Of a stretch of 64,000 nucleotides of DNA, positions 17,101 to 26,027 are shown in pieces. The DNA comes from JBMOUD01 sp049319665. GTDB taxonomy: Bacteria; Pseudomonadota; Gammaproteobacteria; Enterobacterales; Enterobacteriaceae. The notes under the pieces are model-generated. The model saw nothing but the letters and a program-made list of their open reading frames with translations. It made no database searches and was not told where the DNA came from. The translations under genes were made by a program, and so were the position numbers. The stretch spans positions 558,001-622,000 of the forward strand of contig NZ_JBMOUD010000001.1 of the NCBI RefSeq assembly GCF_049319665.1, in the 5' to 3' direction. Numbering within the stretch: the stretch's first letter is position 1; every line of letters begins with the position of its first letter.

Positions 17101-18585
17101 ATGACGATAAGCACACCGCTGATGGTGACTTTTTGTGTCTATATTTTTGGTATGATCCTCATTGGCTTAATTGCCTACCTGCGTACCAAAAATTTCGACG
17201 ATTACATTCTGGGTGGGCGCAGTTTAGGCCCAATGGTAACCGCGCTTTCCGCTGGCGCATCGGATATGAGCGGTTGGTTGTTGATGGGATTACCGGGTGC
17301 CATTTTTATCTCGGGGATTTCAGAAAGCTGGATAGCCATCGGATTAACGATTGGTGCCTATCTTAACTGGAAGTTAGTCGCCGGACGCCTGAGAGTACAT
17401 ACCGAAGCCAACAACAATGCGCTCACATTGCCGGACTACTTTACTCACCGCTTTGAAGATAGCAGTAAAATTCTACGTATTATCTCCGCCGTTGTGATTC
17501 TGGTGTTTTTCACCATTTACTGTGCATCAGGCATTGTGGCAGGCGCACGTCTGTTTGAAAGTACCTTTGGTATGACCTACGCCACCGCGCTGTGGGCGGG
17601 TGCTGCAGCGACGATTATCTATACCTTTATCGGCGGCTTCTTGGCCGTCAGTTGGACCGATACGGTACAAGCATCCTTGATGGTATTTGCTCTGATTCTA
17701 ACCCCGATCATCGTTATCCTCGCTGTCGGGGGTATCGATACCTCGATGTTGGTCATTCATGCTAAAAACCCTGAATATACCGATATGTTCAAGGGAATGA
17801 ATGTGGTGGCGATATTGTCGCTGCTCGGCTGGGGATTAGGCTATTTTGGTCAGCCGCATATTCTGGCTCGCTTTATGGCAGCAGATTCACATCGCACTAT
17901 TCGCAGTGCCCGCCGTCTGAGTATGACGTGGATGATTTTCTGTCTGGTTGGCACCATTGCGGTAGGTTTCTTCGGGATTGCATACTTTAGCAATAACCCA
18001 GACCAAGCAGGGACGGTAAGCCAAAACGGTGAACGCGTATTTATTGAGCTAGCAAAAATTCTCTTTAATCCGTGGATTGCCGGTATTTTACTCTCCGCTA
18101 TCTTGGCAGCAGTAATGAGTACCTTAAGCTGTCAGCTATTGGTTTGCTCCAGCGCGATTACTGAAGATCTCTACAAAGCCTTCTTGCGTAAAAATGCCGG
18201 ACAACGTGAATTGGTATGGATTGGTCGTGCGATGGTGTTACTGGTGGCGTTGATAGCGATTGCCTTAGCGGCAAATCCAGAAAACCGCGTGCTGGGACTG
18301 GTGAGCTACGCGTGGGCAGGATTTGGTGCAGCTTTCGGCCCGGTTATCCTGATTTCAGTGATGTGGTCGCGGATGACGCGCAACGGCGCACTGGCTGGTA
18401 TTGTGGTTGGGGCAGTCACCGTGCTGGTCTGGAAGCATTTTGCTTGGTTCGATCTCTACGAAATTATTCCGGGCTTCCTGTTTGCCTGTATTGCAATTTG
18501 GGCCGTTAGCCTAATGGATAAACAGCCTTCTGCTGCTATAGGACAGCGCTTTGCCAAGGCGGAAGCAGAATATAAGACCGTTTGA
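17101..18585 (+). CDS. putP: Sodium/proline symporter PutP
   Basis: A 494-residue sodium:solute symporter family protein with about 13 membrane segments. It imports proline with Na+ for breakdown by PutA. N-terminal landmarks TKNFDDYILGGRSLGPMVTALSAGASDMSGWL carry the Na+ and proline binding region, and TFIGGFLAVSWTDTVQA and LAAVMSTLSCQLLVCSSAITEDLYKAFLR are family signatures. GGAG lies 8 bp before the ATG. Length matches E. coli PutP (502). It diverges from putA, the normal arrangement, and is presumably repressed by PutA through the shared operators. Confidence 0.96.
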   Translation: MTISTPLMVTFCVYIFGMILIGLIAYLRTKNFDDYILGGRSLGPMVTALSAGASDMSGWLLMGLPGAIFISGISESWIAIGLTIGAYLNWKLVAGRLRVHTEANNNALTLPDYFTHRFEDSSKILRIISAVVILVFFTIYCASGIVAGARLFESTFGMTYATALWAGAAATIIYTFIGGFLAVSWTDTVQASLMVFALILTPIIVILAVGGIDTSMLVIHAKNPEYTDMFKGMNVVAILSLLGWGLGYFGQPHILARFMAADSHRTIRSARRLSMTWMIFCLVGTIAVGFFGIAYFSNNPDQAGTVSQNGERVFIELAKILFNPWIAGILLSAILAAVMSTLSCQLLVCSSAITEDLYKAFLRKNAGQRELVWIGRAMVLLVALIAIALAANPENRVLGLVSYAWAGFGAAFGPVILISVMWSRMTRNGALAGIVVGAVTVLVWKHFAWFDLYEIIPGFLFACIAIWAVSLMDKQPSAAIGQRFAKAEAEYKTV

Positions 18586-18608
18586 TGTGCCAAAATTAAT
18601 ATTCTGAT

Positions 18609-18635
18609 AAAGGGCCGAATGTGGCCCTTTTTTTG
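18609..18635 (+). terminator. Rho-independent terminator after putP
   Basis: Stem AAAGGGCC / GGCCCTTT with loop GAATGT and a T7 tail. Confidence 0.88.
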
Positions 18636-18768
18636 TATCTGAATTTATGTGTCTATGTTCTTTCTGACAAGTTAACTACGCTATTAATAACCTGACATAA
18701 TTTTTCTGCTTTCGACATCAACTTTCCCACCAAAAAATCCATTCAAGGGCTTGTGTTTCTTTGCGTAT

Positions 18769-18787
18769 CGGAATGATAATTATTCTT
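18769..18787 (+). promoter_or_regulatory. Fur-box-like site upstream of efeU
   Basis: The core AATGATAAT and flanks match the 19-bp Fur consensus GATAATGATAATCATTATC at 13 of 19 positions. It lies about 75 bp before the efeU start, fitting iron repression of the efe operon. Confidence 0.7.
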
Positions 18788-18862
18788 GTTTTTCTTTACT
18801 TACTTTTACACTCTTGGTCTCACTTACCAAGATACTTTTCTTAGGGTCGGGGAGTTCTCGCC

Positions 18863-19714
18863 ATGTTTGTCCCGTTTCTCATTATGTTCCGCGAAGGGCT
18901 GGAAGCCGCGCTTATCGTCAGCCTGATCGCTAGTTATCTGAAGAGAACGCAGCGGGGACATTGGCTTGGCGTTGTATGGCTTGGGGTGCTTCTGGCTGCT
19001 GGTTTGTGCCTGGCGTTAGGGCTGTCCATCAATGCCACTACCGGTGAATTCCCGCAAAAACAGCAAGAGCTATTCGAAGGCATCGTGGCAGTTATTGCCG
19101 TGTGCATTTTAACCTACATGGTTTTCTGGATGCGTAAAGTATCAAAATCCATCAAGGTGCATTTGGAAGGGGCTATCGACAGCGCCTTGAATTCTGGGCG
19201 CGGCCAAGGTTGGGCCTTGGTGGCGATGGTATTTTTTGCCGTGGCGCGTGAAGGGCTTGAATCGGTATTCTTTCTGCTGGCAGCTTTCCAACAAGATGTG
19301 GGTATTGCCGCACCTATCGGCGCGATATTGGGATTAGCCGCAGCTATTGTTCTGGGGTTTCTCATCTACTACGGTGGCGTCAAATTACATCTTGCTAAAT
19401 TCTTCAAATGGACCAGCCTGTTTATTCTCTTTGTCGCTGCGGGTCTTGCCGCCGGAGCTATCCGCGCTTTTCACGAAGCAGGGCTGTGGAACTCAATGCA
19501 GGACATCGCTTTTGATTTAAGCAACGTGCTATCGACGCATTCATTATTCGGCACCTTGTTAGAAGGGATGTTCGGTTATCAAGAAACACCAACCATTAGT
19601 GAGGTTGCTGTTTACTTCCTCTATTTAATTCCTGCGCTGGTGCTGTTCTTTATGCCAAGCGGCAAGCCGCCGGTAGCCACAAGCACGCCTGTATCGGGAA
19701 AAATACCGCGTTAA
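18863..19714 (+). CDS. efeU: Ferrous iron permease EfeU
   Basis: A 283-residue inner-membrane protein of the Ftr1/OFeT family, importing iron across the inner membrane. It has both REGLE iron-binding motifs, FREGLEAALIV near the N-terminus and AREGLESVFFLL in the middle, and about seven hydrophobic segments. The frame is complete, unlike the frameshifted efeU of E. coli K-12. It starts ATG after GGGGAGTTCTCGCC and is followed after 46 bp by efeO. Upstream is a Fur-box-like site. Together with EfeO and EfeB it forms the EfeUOB uptake system, active at low pH in E. coli O157. Confidence 0.94.
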   Translation: MFVPFLIMFREGLEAALIVSLIASYLKRTQRGHWLGVVWLGVLLAAGLCLALGLSINATTGEFPQKQQELFEGIVAVIAVCILTYMVFWMRKVSKSIKVHLEGAIDSALNSGRGQGWALVAMVFFAVAREGLESVFFLLAAFQQDVGIAAPIGAILGLAAAIVLGFLIYYGGVKLHLAKFFKWTSLFILFVAAGLAAGAIRAFHEAGLWNSMQDIAFDLSNVLSTHSLFGTLLEGMFGYQETPTISEVAVYFLYLIPALVLFFMPSGKPPVATSTPVSGKIPR

Positions 19715-19760
19715 TTACCATCCTAATTTGCTCTACTCACTGATTCTCTGGGAGATACTC

Positions 19761-20900
19761 ATGTTTGATGCTCGCTCTATTAAGCGCCGTAAGACGCAAT
19801 TGGCCCTGCTTTGTGCCTTATCCGTGCTGGCTTTTAGCGCTAATCTATTTGCCGCTGATATCCCACAGGTAAAGATCACCGTTAACGATAAACAGTGTGA
19901 TCCGATGCAACTCACGTTACCTGCGGGTAAAACTCAGTTCATCATTCATAATGCTAGCCAGAAAGGCCTGGAGTGGGAAATTCTGAAAGGTGTGATGGTG
20001 GTAGAAGAGCGTGAAAATATCGCGCCTGGTTTTACCCAGAAAATGACCGCCACTTTGGAACCTGGCGAATACGATATGACTTGTGGTTTGCTCAGTAACC
20101 CTAAAGGTAAGTTGACCGTTACTGCAGCCGGTACGGCAACCTCGGCTAAACCAGATGCACTGGCGCTGGTAGGTCCGATTGCTGAGTACAAGGTGTATGT
20201 TATCGGGCAGGTTAATGAGCTGGTATCACATACTAAAGCCTTTACCGATGCGGTTAAAAAGGGCGATCTGAAACAGGCGCAAGCACTTTATCCTTCCACT
20301 CGCGTTTACTATGAGCGTATTGAGCCCATTGCTGAGTTATTCTCGGATCTGGACAGCAGCATCGACGCCCGTGAAGATGATTTTGAGAAAAAAGCTGAAG
20401 ATCCTAAATTCACCGGTTTCCACCGTTTAGAGAAAATCCTCTTTGCGGATAAAACTACCGAAGGAACGGCCGACTTCGCTAACAAGCTGCTGGCGGATAC
20501 TCAGGAATTACAAAAACGTATTGGCGAATTGACTTTCCCACCAAATAAAGTCGTTGGCGGAGCTGCTGATCTGATTGAAGAAGTCGCGGCCACCAAAATT
20601 AGTGGCGAAGAAGATCGTTATAGCCGTACAGACCTGTGGGATTTCCGTGCCAACGTTGATGGTGCACAAAAAATTGTTAACCTGCTACGTCCATTGTTAG
20701 AAAAAGCAGATAAACCACTGCTCGATAAGATTGACGCTAATTTTAAAATGGTCGATAGCCTGTTAGATAAGTACCGCACCAAAGACGGCTATGAACATTA
20801 TGAGAAATTATCTGATGCCGATCGTATCGCGATGAAAGGCCCGATTACTGCGCTGGCGGAAGATTTAGCCAAGCTGCGTGGTGCATTGGGTTTAGATTAG
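19761..20900 (+). CDS. efeO: Iron uptake protein EfeO (periplasmic, cupredoxin plus M75-like)
   Basis: A 379-residue exported protein. Residues 1-34 are a signal peptide (KTQLALLCALSVLAFSANLFA). A cupredoxin-like domain (about 35-130) contains DKQCDPMQLTLPAGKTQF and the Cys of YDMTCGLLSNP. The C-terminal M75-like all-helical domain has the metal-binding HxxE as HRLEKILF. It is thought to bind iron in the periplasm and hand it to EfeU. The frame extends 11 codons upstream, but the ATG at 19761 follows GGGAGATACTC and gives the right N-terminus (E. coli EfeO, 375 residues). Confidence 0.94.
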   Translation: MFDARSIKRRKTQLALLCALSVLAFSANLFAADIPQVKITVNDKQCDPMQLTLPAGKTQFIIHNASQKGLEWEILKGVMVVEERENIAPGFTQKMTATLEPGEYDMTCGLLSNPKGKLTVTAAGTATSAKPDALALVGPIAEYKVYVIGQVNELVSHTKAFTDAVKKGDLKQAQALYPSTRVYYERIEPIAELFSDLDSSIDAREDDFEKKAEDPKFTGFHRLEKILFADKTTEGTADFANKLLADTQELQKRIGELTFPPNKVVGGAADLIEEVAATKISGEEDRYSRTDLWDFRANVDGAQKIVNLLRPLLEKADKPLLDKIDANFKMVDSLLDKYRTKDGYEHYEKLSDADRIAMKGPITALAEDLAKLRGALGLD

Positions 20901-20947
20901 GCTGCTGATTTCTCGCCTGAGTGCGAGAGCAGAGTGAGGCATGAGCA

Positions 20948-22282
20948 ATGGATAGTAAAGAGAGCCCGCACGACGGGCCACAATTACACAACGAACTACA
21001 ATCATGTGAGGCTCCACAAGAGCCTCAAGAAATTTCTTCTTCACGCCGTCGGCTACTTAAAGGCGCCGGTTTGGTCGGCGGAGCCTTGGCATTTGGCGGC
21101 GCAACCCAAGCCCTCGCCGAGCAACCTGCAGGTGTAACCCCTGCGGTAGCTAAAGATGAGCGCTGGAGCAGCCAGCCTTTCCACGGTGAGCATCAAGCCG
21201 GGATACTGACGCCGCAACAAGCGGCGATGATGCTGGTTTCTTTTGATGTCTTAGCAACCGACAAAGCCGGGTTAGAGCGCTTATTGCGCCTGCTCACCGA
21301 GCGTTTTCGTTTCTTAACCACCGGCGGTAAAGCGCCTGGTATTGATGATAAATATCCGCCGATGGATTCTGGGATCATGGGGCCGGAAATCTACCCGGAT
21401 AACCTGACGTTGACGCTGTCTGTTGGTGACTCATTATTCGATCAACGCTTTGGGCTGCAAGCGCATAAGCCGCGGCATTTACAGCCGATGATGCGTTTTC
21501 CTAACGACTCATTGGATGCCAGCTTGTGCCACGGTGATATGTTGCTACAAATTTGTGCTAACAACACCGATACCGTGTTGCATGCGCTACGTGACATTAT
21601 CAAATACACACCTGATTCGTTGAGTATCCGCTGGCGTCGCGATGGTTTTATCTCTTCACACGCTGCTCGTAGTCAGGGGAAAGAAACGCCAATTAATCTG
21701 TTAGGCTTTAAAGACGGCACCGCTAATCCCGACACCAAAGATAAGCCGTTAATGGACAAAGTTATCTGGGTCACGCCAGAGCAGGGCGAACCAGCATGGA
21801 CTGTGGGCGGTAGCTATCAGGCGGCAAGGATTATCCCTTTCCACGTTGAGTTTTGGGATCGTACGCCACTGCAAGAGCAGCAAACAATTTTTGGCCGCCA
21901 TAAAGCCAGCGGTGCGCCGTTGGGCATGGAAAAAGAACACGATGTGCCGGATTACAGCAAAGATCCTGAAGGGAAAGTTATCCCGTTAGATGCGCATATT
22001 CGCTTAGCGAACCCACGTACCAAAGAAACAGACGACAACTTGATGCTTCGCCGTGGCTACAGTTATTCGCTCGGCGTGACCCGTTCCGGGCAAATGGAAA
22101 TGGGATTACTGTTTGTCTGTTACCAGCACGACTTAGAAAAAGGTTTCCTCAGCGTGCAAAAGCGTCTCAATGGCGAACCGTTAGAAGAATACATTCGACC
22201 AAACGGCGGTGGCTTCTTCTTTGTTCTGCCAGGTGTAAGAGATGAAAATCATTATCTGGGGCAAGGGCTAATAGAGAGTTGA
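20948..22282 (+). CDS. efeB: Dye-decolourising-type haem peroxidase EfeB
   Basis: A 444-residue DyP-type peroxidase exported by the Tat system. The twin-arginine motif SRRRLLKGAGLVGG lies at about residues 33-46, followed by a hydrophobic stretch ending ALAEQ. Family marks are the GxxDG motif in LLGFKDGTANPDT, the probable proximal haem His in ARIIPFHVEFWDRTPL, and the end NGGGFFFVLPGVRDENHYLG. It completes efeUOB and is thought to act in ferrous iron oxidation or haem handling in the periplasm. It is about 20 residues longer than E. coli EfeB, the extra being a polar N-terminal leader before the Tat motif. A GAGG lies before the ATG. Confidence 0.94.
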   Translation: MDSKESPHDGPQLHNELQSCEAPQEPQEISSSRRRLLKGAGLVGGALAFGGATQALAEQPAGVTPAVAKDERWSSQPFHGEHQAGILTPQQAAMMLVSFDVLATDKAGLERLLRLLTERFRFLTTGGKAPGIDDKYPPMDSGIMGPEIYPDNLTLTLSVGDSLFDQRFGLQAHKPRHLQPMMRFPNDSLDASLCHGDMLLQICANNTDTVLHALRDIIKYTPDSLSIRWRRDGFISSHAARSQGKETPINLLGFKDGTANPDTKDKPLMDKVIWVTPEQGEPAWTVGGSYQAARIIPFHVEFWDRTPLQEQQTIFGRHKASGAPLGMEKEHDVPDYSKDPEGKVIPLDAHIRLANPRTKETDDNLMLRRGYSYSLGVTRSGQMEMGLLFVCYQHDLEKGFLSVQKRLNGEPLEEYIRPNGGGFFFVLPGVRDENHYLGQGLIES

Positions 22283-22776
22283 TATACCCGTCATACTTGA
22301 CCTTGCTTCTTGGGTAAAGGCTATATAAAAAGTCGTCGGTCAGGGGGGACGGCGACTGAAAGCACGATATTAGGGAGAGTGCGCCGTATGGGTCGTAGTG
22401 GGCTTGCCCACCGGAGTGCCCATAGGCGTACTATGCCTGGATATCTCCGTCTCCAAGACAACATCTTTATTAATGCATCCTATCTACGAGTATTTTCCAT
22501 TTACCTAACAAAATACTCCTTGAGACTAATCACCTCTTTTTGTGAGCAGATGTTAGTAAGCAATGCTATTCAATAAGAGTTCTTACAGTTGCCACATTTC
22601 ACTCAGATAACATAAACAATTCAGAAACATAAAGAGACTAAATGTCTCAACTATTTTGCCATTTTGTCTGGTTTCTGAAAAAGTCTTAAGTAAAAATTCA
22701 TGCTCGAGATGTTGTTTATAAAGTTGGTGCGTCATCGACATCAACTGATGCTAAAAAATGCACAGGTAACCATTCT
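22283..22776. other. Intergenic region between efeB and the amidase: ERIC fragment and structured palindrome
   Basis: About 490 bp without a convincing gene. It starts with a left ERIC-arm fragment (ATATACCCGTCATACTTGAC, about 22284-22318). A long imperfect palindrome follows at about 22345-22462. The remainder is AT-rich and should hold the promoter of the amidase gene. Confidence 0.6.
22345..22462. repeat. Intergenic imperfect palindrome
   Basis: The core is GTGGGC-TT-GCCCAC. Around it AGTGCGCCGTATGGG pairs with CCCATAGGCGTACT, and weaker matching (GATATTA / GGATATC, ACGG / CCGT) continues outward. The whole region could fold into one long hairpin and may be a small dispersed repeat. Confidence 0.55.
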
Positions 22777-23943
22777 ATGACTGTTAATCATGCCCGCAGA
22801 AAATGGCTGCTCTTGGGGATTGGCGCGACGCTGACCTCACCGAAGATTTTTGCTGCGCAAAAAATACCGGCAGTAGAGCTAACCTCAAACTCGCAGCAGG
22901 TCAATGTGTCGTTGCCGATTAGCGGTGAACATAGTCGAGTGTTTACGATGGAAAATCCGCCTCGGGTTATCATCGATATTCCGATGCAATCTTTCCCGCC
23001 ATCGTTAACGCACTCTTTGGTGGTGATTCGCCAAAAATTTCCGTGGATAACCCAGGCTAAAATTGCACACTTTACCCCACAGACGGCGCGTATTGTGCTG
23101 CAAGTGACGGCTAAAGCGCAGATTAAACAACAAAAGGCGGCGGGGCGTTTAACGGCCTCAATTACGGTACCGGGTGCTGCAATGGCCGCTGCTGTCCCGG
23201 CCGTGGTAACCCGCGAAACTGAACATGTGCAACCGCCCAAGAAGAACTTATTGGTGATGATTGACCCTGGTCACGGCGGTAAAGATCCTGGAGCGATTGG
23301 GAATAAAGGCACCTATGAAAAGCATGTCGTGCTCTCCATCGCGCAACATTTGCAACACCAACTTAAAACTCGTCACGGTATCCACGCGGTGCTCACTCGA
23401 CAAGATGATGTATTTATTCCTCTTTATCATCGGGTGAGCCTGGCGCATCAACATGAAGCCGACCTATTCTTATCTATTCATGCCGACGGCTTTACTAACG
23501 ATCAAGTTTCCGGGGCATCGGTATTCGCCTTGTCAGAACACGGTGCAGGCAGTGCAATGGCACGTTATTTGTCCCAAAGCGAAAATAGCGTCGATGCCAT
23601 TTATGATAACGATGTACACACCCAAGATGCTTATCTGAAGCAGACATTATTTGACCTCGATCAGACCGAGACGATTAATCGCAGTTTGCATTTTGGGCAT
23701 CATCTGGCATCGAATATCATCCGTGTTCATCATATGCACAACAAACATACCGAGCAGGCTGGATTTGCCGTACTGAAATCGCCACGAATTCCCTCTGTTT
23801 TGGTCGAAACTTCATTTATTACGAATCACCAGGAAGAGCAGCTGTTAGGCAAACCAGAATTTCAGCTGAAAATGGCCAATGCGCTGGCCGATGGCATCAA
23901 TACCTACTTAAATGAAGAACGTAAGGAAAAACTACTGGGGTGA
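22777..23943 (+). CDS. N-acetylmuramoyl-L-alanine amidase, AmiC-like
   Basis: A 388-residue exported murein hydrolase that cuts the bond between N-acetylmuramic acid and the stem peptide, as needed for daughter-cell separation. An N-terminal export signal (about 1-27) includes ARRKWLLLGIG, a possible Tat-type RR. An AMIN domain for septal targeting follows at about 30-135 (NPPRVIIDIPMQSF). The amidase_3 catalytic domain is at about 160-380, with zinc ligands in DPGHGGKDPGAIG, the Glu of YEKHVVL, SIHADGF, and the catalytic Glu in VLVETSFIT. The AMIN domain without LysM resembles AmiC rather than AmiA or AmiB. It is shorter than E. coli AmiC (417), so orthology is left open. Confidence 0.88.
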   Translation: MTVNHARRKWLLLGIGATLTSPKIFAAQKIPAVELTSNSQQVNVSLPISGEHSRVFTMENPPRVIIDIPMQSFPPSLTHSLVVIRQKFPWITQAKIAHFTPQTARIVLQVTAKAQIKQQKAAGRLTASITVPGAAMAAAVPAVVTRETEHVQPPKKNLLVMIDPGHGGKDPGAIGNKGTYEKHVVLSIAQHLQHQLKTRHGIHAVLTRQDDVFIPLYHRVSLAHQHEADLFLSIHADGFTNDQVSGASVFALSEHGAGSAMARYLSQSENSVDAIYDNDVHTQDAYLKQTLFDLDQTETINRSLHFGHHLASNIIRVHHMHNKHTEQAGFAVLKSPRIPSVLVETSFITNHQEEQLLGKPEFQLKMANALADGINTYLNEERKEKLLG

Positions 23944-24016
23944 TCCCCGCTGCTTGAAGACGCTGTATCACGACTACAACGATGTTTTATCATTAAAACA
24001 ATAGACTAATTATGGT

Positions 24017-24040
24017 GCTGGTAGCACCTTTACTACCAGC
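24017..24040 (+). promoter_or_regulatory. Hairpin just upstream of the CLC gene ribosome-binding site
   Basis: Perfect stem GCTGGTAG / CTACCAGC with an 8-nt loop; the GGAG ribosome-binding site starts at the next base (24041). It could end the upstream message or affect translation initiation. Confidence 0.4.
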
Positions 24041-24051
24041 GGAGAAAGACT

Positions 24052-25365
24052 GTGGCTCAATCTTTACAATCATCAACACCATCATCGACGCAACCAACGG
24101 CGGCACAGCCTTCGGTGCAACAATCTCGCCTGTCTGTGCTGGTGCTGGCAACCATTGCCACCGGAATCATGGCGGGTATTGGCGGCATGCTATTAGCGCT
24201 GCTATTGCATAGTTTGCAACATCTGGCTTATGGCTACAGCCTTGACGCGGTTATCAGCAAAGAAAGTTTTCTTGAAGGCGTCAGCGCCTCGTCATTTAGT
24301 CGCCGAGTAATCGTATTGGTTATCTGTGGTGTTATTGCTGGTTTTGGCTGGTGGGCGGTGCGTCGCTTTGGTAAGCCTCTTGTCAGTATTGCCGCAGCGG
24401 TAAAAGCGAAAGATCCATCAATGCCAGCAGGTTCGACATTAGCCCATGCGTTGCTGCAAATTATTACCGTGGCATTGGGTTCACCCTTGGGACGTGAAGT
24501 AGCACCGCGAGAAGTGGGGGCACTGGCTGCAAACTGGTTATCTAAACGTTTGGCGTTAACTCCTCGAGAGACACAAATCATGATTGCCTGCGGGGCTGGC
24601 GCAGGTTTGGCCGCGGTGTATAACGTGCCATTAGGCGGTGCGGTGTTTGTACTGGAAGTACTGCTTGGCGCATTCAGTTTTAATTTGTTACTGCCAGCGT
24701 TGGCAACCTCATCAATTGCTGCCTTAGTGGCGTGGATTGGTCTGGGAAATGAATCTCAGTATCAACTGCCGATAATGAACATCACCCCTTCATTAATGGT
24801 GTGGTCGGTACTGGCTGGACCAATCTTAGGTCTGGGCGCGTGGTATTTTACAAAAATTACTGCCAATGCTCGTGCTAATGCCAGTACCAGCGGTTGGCAG
24901 CCTGTTATTTGTATTGTGAATTTTGCGATTATCGGGCTGCTGGCTGGCTACTTCCCACAGTTGCTGGGTAACGGTAAAGGGCCTGCACAGCTGAGCTTTG
25001 ATAGTGACTTCACCTTGCAGTTGGCTGCGGCAATATTGGTGTTAAAAGTACTGATCATCTGGGGAACGCTGCGCAGTGGGGCGCACGGTGGTTTACTGAC
25101 TCCTGGATTATCAAATGGTGCACTCATCGGTTGCCTATTAGGCGGTGTGTGGGATCACTTCGTACCGGGAACATCCTTAGGCGCATTTTCACTTATTGGG
25201 GCAGCTGCGTTCCTCGGTGCATCAATGAAAATGCCGATTACTGCCGTCGTACTGATTCTAGAGTTTACACGCGTTAACCATGATTTCCTGATCCCGATGA
25301 TCTTTGCGGTTGTTGGTTCGGTCAGTATGTTTAGTCTGATGGAAAAACGCGCGGCGCGTAAATAA
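24052..25365 (+). CDS. CLC-family chloride channel or exchanger
   Basis: A 437-residue integral membrane protein with about ten or more hydrophobic segments and the CLC landmarks. A loop GSPLGREVAPREVGA replaces the usual GREGP selectivity motif. Further marks are ACGAGAGLAAVYNVPLGGAVFVLEV, GAHGGLLTPGLSNGALIG and AAFLGASMKMPITAVVLILEF. The GRE glutamate is kept at the position that gates ClcA, so proton-coupled exchange is possible, but ion specificity cannot be read from sequence. Start GTG 24052 follows GGAGAAAGACT. It sits between the amidase and phoH with no obvious functional link. It is clearly different from E. coli ClcA, so no symbol is given. Confidence 0.85.
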   Translation: MAQSLQSSTPSSTQPTAAQPSVQQSRLSVLVLATIATGIMAGIGGMLLALLLHSLQHLAYGYSLDAVISKESFLEGVSASSFSRRVIVLVICGVIAGFGWWAVRRFGKPLVSIAAAVKAKDPSMPAGSTLAHALLQIITVALGSPLGREVAPREVGALAANWLSKRLALTPRETQIMIACGAGAGLAAVYNVPLGGAVFVLEVLLGAFSFNLLLPALATSSIAALVAWIGLGNESQYQLPIMNITPSLMVWSVLAGPILGLGAWYFTKITANARANASTSGWQPVICIVNFAIIGLLAGYFPQLLGNGKGPAQLSFDSDFTLQLAAAILVLKVLIIWGTLRSGAHGGLLTPGLSNGALIGCLLGGVWDHFVPGTSLGAFSLIGAAAFLGASMKMPITAVVLILEFTRVNHDFLIPMIFAVVGSVSMFSLMEKRAARK

Positions 25366-25498
25366 CAGCGCCATTATTTTAGCAGGCAATGTTTACCACG
25401 TAGATTATCCAGGGAGGGCAGGCTTTATTAAAAGAGTCTGTTCTCCTATTGACGAAGGGAATAATTTTTTTTACATTTTAATAACGCAAAACGTTGCA

Positions 25499-25516
25499 CT
25501 GTCATTATACTGACAT
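25499..25516 (+). promoter_or_regulatory. Pho box upstream of phoH
   Basis: CTGTCAT-TATA-CTGACAT matches the PhoB consensus of two CTGTCAT-type repeats with 4-bp spacing at nearly every position. It lies about 510 bp before phoH and 80 bp before the small frame at 25595. Confidence 0.78.
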
Positions 25517-25594
25517 TATCGCTCGATAGTTTTAAAAGGTGTTCGGCAATAGCCGGAAATAACACAAGTTGTTATTAAACTGCGAGGATTACGA

Positions 25595-25939
25595 ATGGTA
25601 AAGTCCTGGTTTGGGCAAGCTTCAACAAAGAATAGTGTTATCCCCACTCGTTGTTTTAGCGACCAAGCTAACGAGGGTAAAGTCTTCAACTCTTTATTAT
25701 TGACCCTTCTCCTTCAATTCTCGCGCTCATCTTTTTTAACTCATATTCGACAGCATCTCTCTTTCACTCATCTTTTATCGACTATGACACTATCTGGTTT
25801 AAATATCAGAGCGTTATCATGGTCAGCATTATTGTTGACAGCAATGCCTCTCGGTGAAAAGAAAATAACGAATAGATTATTTATTAATCAATCTCGTCTG
25901 TTTTCCTCTTCACACTATTCTTGGCCCTACATGGTCTAA
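25595..25939 (+). CDS. Hypothetical 114-residue protein in the phoH leader
   Basis: A frame of 114 codons with a GCGAGGA sequence ahead of its ATG, located between the Pho box and phoH. I recognise no family. The protein is basic, with a hydrophobic middle (FNSLLLTLLLQF; LNIRALSWSALLLTAMP) and no clear signal peptide or motif. It could be a PhoB-controlled small protein, a translated leader, or a chance frame in a long untranslated leader. The ribosome-binding site and position favour some role, but codon use is not convincing. Confidence 0.3.
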   Translation: MVKSWFGQASTKNSVIPTRCFSDQANEGKVFNSLLLTLLLQFSRSSFLTHIRQHLSFTHLLSTMTLSGLNIRALSWSALLLTAMPLGEKKITNRLFINQSRLFSSSHYSWPYMV

Positions 25940-26027
25940 AAGGAGACCAAAACCTCATCTGTATGTGAAACATAACCGCGCGGGCTCAGGCCTTGGCGTT
26001 AAGTGAAACAAACTGTAAGGTGCCACT

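Noticed and set aside
22310..22576. 88-codon frame after efeB
   Set aside because: It runs through the ERIC fragment and the palindrome; composition is atypical and the end is AT-rich intergenic sequence.
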